A DNA stretch of 64,000 nucleotides. It comes from Cryptomeria japonica. Lineage: Eukaryota > Streptophyta > Pinopsida > Cupressales > Cupressaceae. The notes below the pieces were generated by a model. That model saw only the letters and a program-made list of their open reading frames with translations. It was not told where the DNA came from and ran no database searches. The stretch spans positions 207,249,190-207,313,189 of the forward strand of contig NC_081409.1 of NCBI RefSeq assembly GCF_030272615.1, read 5' to 3'. Below, one piece after another: positions 58,961 to 64,000 of this stretch. The translations under genes and the position numbers were made by a program. Every line of letters begins with the position of its first letter. Position 1 is the first letter of the stretch.

Positions 58961-61297
58961 GGATAAGGTGATCACAACATTTATTACATCAATAATTATA
59001 TAGCAACTTCCTTGAGATGTAACGTGTAATGAAGTTTGACAAATTTCACTATAGGCAATGCTTTCATAGATATGTTTGCAATTTGATTTTAAGTTCCACA
59101 AAACTTCAAATTCACCACTTCTCTTCAAATCTATCCAAGAACAAAGTGAGGAGGTACTTCTATATGTTTGGATCTAACATGATAAATAGGATTTTTCACT
59201 AGTTTAATCGTGCTTCAAGTAACTCACAATATAAAAGTTGGACAATCTTGTGATTGATGTATTTCTTCAAGTAGCCTTTCAAGCTATAACCCTTCTTGAG
59301 ACACATTTGAGGGATCAATATATTCAATATATGTGGATGATAATGACATCAAGTTGATTGCTTCTTATTTCTTTAATAAATTGGTCTGTTAAATCAAGAT
59401 AAACAATATATCTTCTTCAATTCCAAGCTAATGTGTACATCAAATGTATTTTAGTATTTTCAGTTTCTTTCCAATAATCAATGTGTGGATAAGTCATACA
59501 CTTAAATACAATACCAAATGCATATGTAATATCTAATCTAGTTATACTGAGGTATAATAGATTTCCAACAAGTTTTTAGTATAATTTACCATCAACTATT
59601 TTTAGGGTGTAGTGGGGAATCAATTTTAGTCATACTTCAGATGGTGTAATAGGTAGCTTACTCTTAAGCATCTTAAATTTTATTATTACATTAGGAGAAT
59701 ATTTGGTTTGAGAAAGTAAAATCCTACCTTCTTGTTGCCATACTTATGTATATCCAAAAAAAATAGTGTATCAATCCTAGATCTATTATATAAAATTATT
59801 GTTTGAGTTGTTCCTTAGTACTTTGCAATGTACTAAATATAATTTCTTGTAATGATTAAATCCATACATAGTACATGAATGACAATTTAACCATCATTAT
59901 GATTTACATTCACATTTGGATCAAATTTTCATTTTTTAAACCTTTCTTCTTAAAAATATTCATTTATTTTTGAGTAATTTGCATTTAAATCTAAATACTA
60001 GATGTTCTTCTCCAAGTTTAACAAATATTAGTGGTTTTTGCATGTAAATTTCTCCATTTAAATAACCATGTAAGAATGCACTTATATGTCCATTTGATAA
60101 ATTGTCTTTGCAAATTTGTAAATTTTAGTAATTGGAGAAAAGGTTTCAATATATTCAATACCTTTTATTTATGAGAAATATCTAGTCACTAGCATTTCTT
60201 TGTGACTTTAAATAGATCTATCTATTGTGAACTTTATTTTGTAGGTCATTTTAAATCAACTAAGTTTTTACCTTTTGGTAGAGATTTCGATTTCCTAGTG
60301 TTATTTTTATTACAGTTGTACTCATATTTCATAATTTCTTCTCATTCATATTTTCCTTTAGAATAATCATACATTTCATCATCAATTTCACTTGATAAAT
60401 CAACATGAGTTCCTTCTTATCCCATAGAAGGTGGTACACCTTTATTTGTATCAGTAGGACAAGAAGACATGTTGATCAATCAAGATTAGAAAGGAACATG
60501 ATGTATTAGCATTATCACTTTCAATATCTTCATGAAACCATAAATTTCTTTTGACATAAGTTTCCTTTGTTTTAGGTTTATAAAACCTATATCGTTTTGA
60601 TTCTTTACTATACCCAATCATTATACACTTCTCATTTTCTCATCTCTCTTGTTACTCTTCTCATTAGGCATGTGGGCATAGGCATTAACTCCATATACTT
60701 TAAATGTTACATTATAGGATTTCTACCACTTCATGGGTCATCTAGGATTATGTTCATAAATACCTTAACATGAATTCTATTCAAAATACATACTATAGCA
60801 TTAATTATTTCGACACAAAATTTAGGTTTTGTATTTTTAGATAACACATCTATTCATTTTTATGATAGTTCTATTCTGTTTATGGAACTCCATTTTATTG
60901 GGTGAGTAGGGAATAACTAATTCCTTATTTATATCATATTTTTATAAAAGTGCAAGAAATTTCTATTCACATATAGTACTCTATTCATCCTTATTATCTT
61001 TACAAATATTCCACTTTTCATTTTAGTAAAAAAATTGAACTCTTTGAAACTATAAAATAAATTGTCTTTGTATACTATCTCCCCAAATTTTTCTACTATA
61101 GTCATCTATGAAAGTGATCACATCCATTGACCATGTACATGAATGTACTATAAAAGGACCTATCACATCACAATAAACCAAATGCAAATGAGATATTTCT
61201 CTTCGAGATTTTCTTTGTGGGAATTTGTTTGCATATTGTTTTCTCATAGCACATCCTACATGTACCTTATGTTTTGGTGATCTAGAAACTTGATACA
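58961..61297 (-). pseudogene. Ty1/copia pol: integrase, RT, RNase H
   Basis: The longest copia pol in the window, minus strand, heavily frameshifted. Integrase core starts near 61265 (VGCAMRKQYANKFPQRKSRR, then VITFIDDYSRKIW at about 61090-61125), followed by the GYSKESKRYRFYKPK block (about 60590-60640) typical of copia integrase C-termini. RT shows SAFLHGYLNGEIYMQKP-like residues (about 60040-60100, partly in another frame). The RNase H onset reads LVGNLLYLSITRLDITYAFG (about 59510-59570) and the C-terminus lies near 59150. The order integrase before RT is diagnostic of Ty1/copia. Gag and protease are missing: pol abuts LTR sequence at 61298. Confidence 0.78.
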
Positions 61298-62273
61298 AAA
61301 AATAACACACAATCAAATTCAGAAACATTAATTATAAAGTAACAATAGATTTTTATTATAGAAATGTATGTTATACATATTTAAATATAATAAACAATTA
61401 ATTTCAAACACAAAATTGTATTTCTAAAAGTATATGAAATAATTTATTATCATTAAAGTGATTGTACTTATACATAATCATATTTTTTAGATCACATATT
61501 ATTGATTTGAACTTGAATAATACTACTCAATTTATAATAGTTTTTAACTAAATAATTTTTTTAAAAATGTTTTAGATTTCAGATTTTCACTTATAAGACA
61601 TATTCGAAAGTCTGAAATAAAATACATTCCAGATTGTTGTTTACATTCCAACCAACATTATCTGAGTGCATGTGACTCCTAGTTCTGATTTTGCATTATT
61701 TTAATTATGTAAGATTACATTAATGTATATCAGTTATGCTGGCAACAGTTATACATCTACCAACTCCGTGTCATTTTTTAGGAATAAATAAGTAATTCAT
61801 CAATTACATATCAATTATTCTGCCAATAATGTCAATTGCCATTAGTTGTGATGTCAATTACAATAGAATTGACCCTACATGAAAAATGACTAAATAGATC
61901 TGAAATCCATTAGAAAACCTTAAGCATGCAAGGAAAAAATATGTAACAAATATGAAAAATATAAATACATTTTAAATTACCATTAAATAAGTATATGGCA
62001 AAAAAAAATAAAAAATTTGAGATATGTTTTCTTGTACTAGTGGTGGAGTGGTGGAGTGGTGGGTGTATTTATAGATTTTATCAAAAAAGTTTAGAGGAAT
62101 TAATAATAGTAGATAAAAGATAAGAAAAGAAGAATATAGAAAAAGAGACAATTATGGGTAAGTGGCATATGTGGGAATGTTCTATATATGATTGTGAAAA
62201 AATTATTCCTAATGTCCTCTCAATTATTTGGATAAGGTGATCACAACATTTATTACATTAATAATTATATAGT
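61298..62273 (-). repeat. Copia LTR remnant, cut by E9
   Basis: Aligns with 940-2160: AATAACACACAATCAAAT, then CTACCAACTC(C/T)GTGTCA, then the shared LTR half. This full-length LTR end sits upstream (minus strand) of the integrase, so it is the 5' LTR of an element that has lost leader, gag and protease. It ends at ATTATATAGT, where E9 starts. Confidence 0.7.
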
Positions 62274-63054
62274 TGTATATGGTGAAAATGGATAACAATA
62301 ATAACAATATTGAAAGGCTAAATGAATTCAACCACAAAACCCTAGCCTAACAATCAACAAAGATCCACCATAACATATGAAGATTACCTAAGACAATGCA
62401 AATCAAATGAAATCACAAAGATTATACCATCACATGTCCAATAGGGTTTGGATCTCCATTCTTCCTATCTCCATTGATCTTGTTTGATATATTTGCTCTC
62501 AGATTTTATGTGCACAAGAGCTCAACAAAGAATGGAATGTGGTTGCAAGTAGGATCATAGTGTAGTCAATTGCATAAAAGATGATTTAGCATGAATGATT
62601 AGGGTTCGATAATGAATGAAGAATCTCCTTATATAGAAGACACAATATGAAATGGAGGGATAAGATTGAGAGGTGTAAAAGGAGGTCGGCTATGATTAGA
62701 GGGTAGGTAAAAGAAATAATAAAATAATGAAAGGGGTAGGTAGTGTATGAATTAAGAGATGAATGACATGTGTCATGAGTAGAAAAGGTTAATGAATTAA
62801 TTAAATAAATAAAGATTTATTTAATTAATAGAAGAAGTGGGATCAATTAAATAAATAAGATATTTATTTAATTTAAAAAAAAGGATAATTTAAATAAATA
62901 AATGTATTTATTTAAATGAGAAATAAGGCTAGAAGAGGATAAACGAATTAATTAAATAAATAAAGATTTATTTAATTAATAGAAGAATTAAGCTTAGATA
63001 ATTAAATAAATAAAATATTTATTTAATTAGACTGGACAATTTTAGGTGTCTACA
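62274..63054 (-). repeat. E9 3' LTR
   Basis: TG (62274) to CA (63054). It interrupts the copia LTR, whose uninterrupted form reads ATTATATAGCAACTTCC at 2140. It contains five AT-rich hairpins and a promoter-like TATATAG (about 62632). Confidence 0.75.
62796..63029. repeat. Five AT-only hairpins inside the E9 LTR
   Basis: Near-perfect inverted repeats of the type ATTAATTAAATAAAT...ATTTATTTAATTAAT at 62796-62829, 62845-62873, 62888-62916, 62947-62980 and 62999-63029. Arms are 13-15 bp and loops 2-5 bases. The first and fourth are identical. Confidence 0.9.
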
Positions 63055-63068
63055 TGTTGCCCCTCTTT
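63055..63068 (-). promoter_or_regulatory. E9 polypurine tract
   Basis: The minus strand reads AAAGAGGGGCAACA directly before the LTR start. It sets the orientation of E9. Confidence 0.72.
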
Positions 63069-63576
63069 GAGACAATGCGGCTTGTCGCGTTGTTTCAAAG
63101 AAGATAAGATGAACTGATACAGAGTTGCCCCAGGATGGGAATGATATGCCCCCTCGAGAGATTGGATGAAAATGTCTGGAAAGATTGCAAACAATCTCTC
63201 GATAAGAAAGAAAGGCTAGAATGGACTGACCAGATAAAGTGACAAAGTCATGGGATAAAGAAGACTGACTCGGGAAACGAAGGCGAGGGCTAGGCTATAA
63301 GATAGACCACGGGGGAAAATACATCCTCATTGTCATCTACACATCCACGAGAGCAGATTGCAGAGCGAAGATAGAGCAGTAGCAGTCAACAGCGATGGCC
63401 TTCATTCATGGATTCGACCGCGTTCGTCGATTCCAGAGGCCAGCAGAGGCAGGAGAGCCGGTAAGTACCACCAAACCTCCTCGTACTTTGACGCATTTAA
63501 TTTTGTCATTAATGCATGCTAGAGAGGGTCATAAATGCGCTTAGACTAGGGTCTAAAAAGTGCCAAAAAAATGTCC

Positions 63577-63847
63577 AGGCGCGTCTGCGTTGGTGCCAGG
63601 CGCGTCTGTGCTCGCGAGGCACGTCTGTGTTTGTGCTAGGCGCATTTGCGTTGGAACTCGCGTCTGTGTCAAATGCGACCACATCTGTGATGGTCAGTCG
63701 CGTCTGTGCTAAGAAGGCACATCTGTGTCGCCCAGGCGCGTCTATGCAGAGCATAGGCACGTCTGTGTCAATCAGGCGCGTCTGTGTTTTTCAGGCGCAT
63801 TTGTGCAGTCTGAAAGCATGTTTATGTCAGGTAAGTGCGTTTGTGTT
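63577..63847. repeat. 14-unit repeat, period 18-21 bp, consensus AGGCGCGTCTGTGT
   Basis: Units start at 63577, 63598, 63617, 63638, 63656, 63677, 63696, 63715, 63734, 63755, 63774, 63793, 63814 and 63833. The 14-base core is conserved while the 4-7-base spacers vary. Many variants are C-to-T or G-to-A (GCACGTCTGTG, GCGCATTTGTG). Short ORFs cross it on both strands, but neither looks like a gene. Confidence 0.9.
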
Positions 63848-64000
63848 TGAAAAAATGTGAATTTGCATCTTCTAGGTCAAATCGACAGTTCTATGATGAA
63901 CATACGCTGTCGATTGGATAAGCTGCTAAGAGGATACACTCAAGCAGGTCCTCTAGGGAAGACTAGGATAGATCAAGGCACTTTGTGATGAACAGTGAGT

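Larger units (their letters stand above)
62274..64000 (-). mobile_element. E9: LTR retroelement, 3' end only (runs off the window)
   Basis: A 781-bp LTR whose minus strand starts TGTAGACACCTAAAATTG and ends ...CCATATACA. A purine-rich tract (AAAGAGGGGCAACA on the minus strand) lies directly inside it, so this is the 3' LTR and the element reads leftward. The start TGTAGACACC preceded by a GGGGCA-type tract is common in plant gypsy elements of the Tat/Athila type; that assignment is from memory. Internal sequence 63055-64000 is less AT-rich and CpG-richer than the rest and has no pol domain. The other end is not in view. Confidence 0.7.

Noticed and set aside
61285-61300. Possible copia primer-binding site (minus TTGTATCAAGTT)
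   Set aside because: It matches only about 8 of 12 bases of the initiator-Met PBS and lies at a deletion junction; chance is as likely.
63516-63860. Plus-strand ORF over the 20-bp repeat
   Set aside because: The repeat period is not a multiple of three and the frame has no domain; openness follows from the GC-rich repeat composition. The same holds for the minus-strand ORF at 63509-63760.

Overview
The window is plant nuclear DNA made almost entirely of old, nested transposable elements. I see no host gene, tRNA, rRNA or CRISPR array. It is AT-rich and CpG-poor, and nearly every reading frame is a broken retrotransposon ORF. Primer-binding sites match the plant initiator-Met tRNA 3' end (TGGTATCAGAGC). 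Old insertions that were never removed suggest a large, slowly purging genome, perhaps a gymnosperm. The taxon is my inference.

Layout from outermost to innermost. (1) The base layer, about 940-62273, is a minus-strand Ty1/copia tandem array: three short LTR-plus-RNase H units, then a longer copy that keeps RT and integrase. (2) Into it went a minus-strand Ty3/gypsy chromovirus E1 (3211-16116), which holds a second copy of the same family, E2 (6507-12710); a hAT-type MITE (16579-16877); a LINE tail (17404-17538); and a 40-kb unclassified element E0 (17675-57644). (3) E0 carries a long orphan ORF on the plus strand and an array of short hairpins. It was hit by E3 (17859-25539, minus; LTR element with a gag and a large orphan ORF but no pol) and by E4 (28736-55133, plus; gag-only copia-like LTR element). 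(4) E4 contains a solo LTR, E7 (29378-31678), in its 5' LTR, and a gypsy chromovirus E5 (37150-52861, minus) in its 3' LTR. (5) E5 is interrupted in its protease codons by another chromovirus, E6 (41941-49738, plus). (6) At the right edge a different LTR element, E9 (62274 to beyond 64000, minus), interrupts the last copia LTR.

Most boundaries are fixed by TG...CA ends plus 5-bp target duplications: ATTGC for E3, ATATG for E6, GATTC for E7, one mismatch each for E1, E2 and E4. The MITE has an exact 8-bp duplication. The order of events is copia array, then E1 and E0, then E2, E3 and E4, then E5 and E7, then E6. Even the innermost element, E6, has LTRs about 9% different over the first 150 bases (counted by eye), so the whole stack is old.

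Functionally, E1, E2, E5 and E6 once encoded gag, protease, reverse transcriptase, RNase H, integrase and a C-terminal chromodomain. All are now dead through stops, frameshifts and lost catalytic residues. E3 and E4 share an LTR start (TGTTGGCATT) and a polypurine tract and have no polymerase, so they probably relied on another element. The least explained contents are the orphan ORFs of E3 and E0 (each about 1,100 codons), the hairpin array at 25583-26502, and a 14-unit repeat of about 20 bp at 63577-63847.
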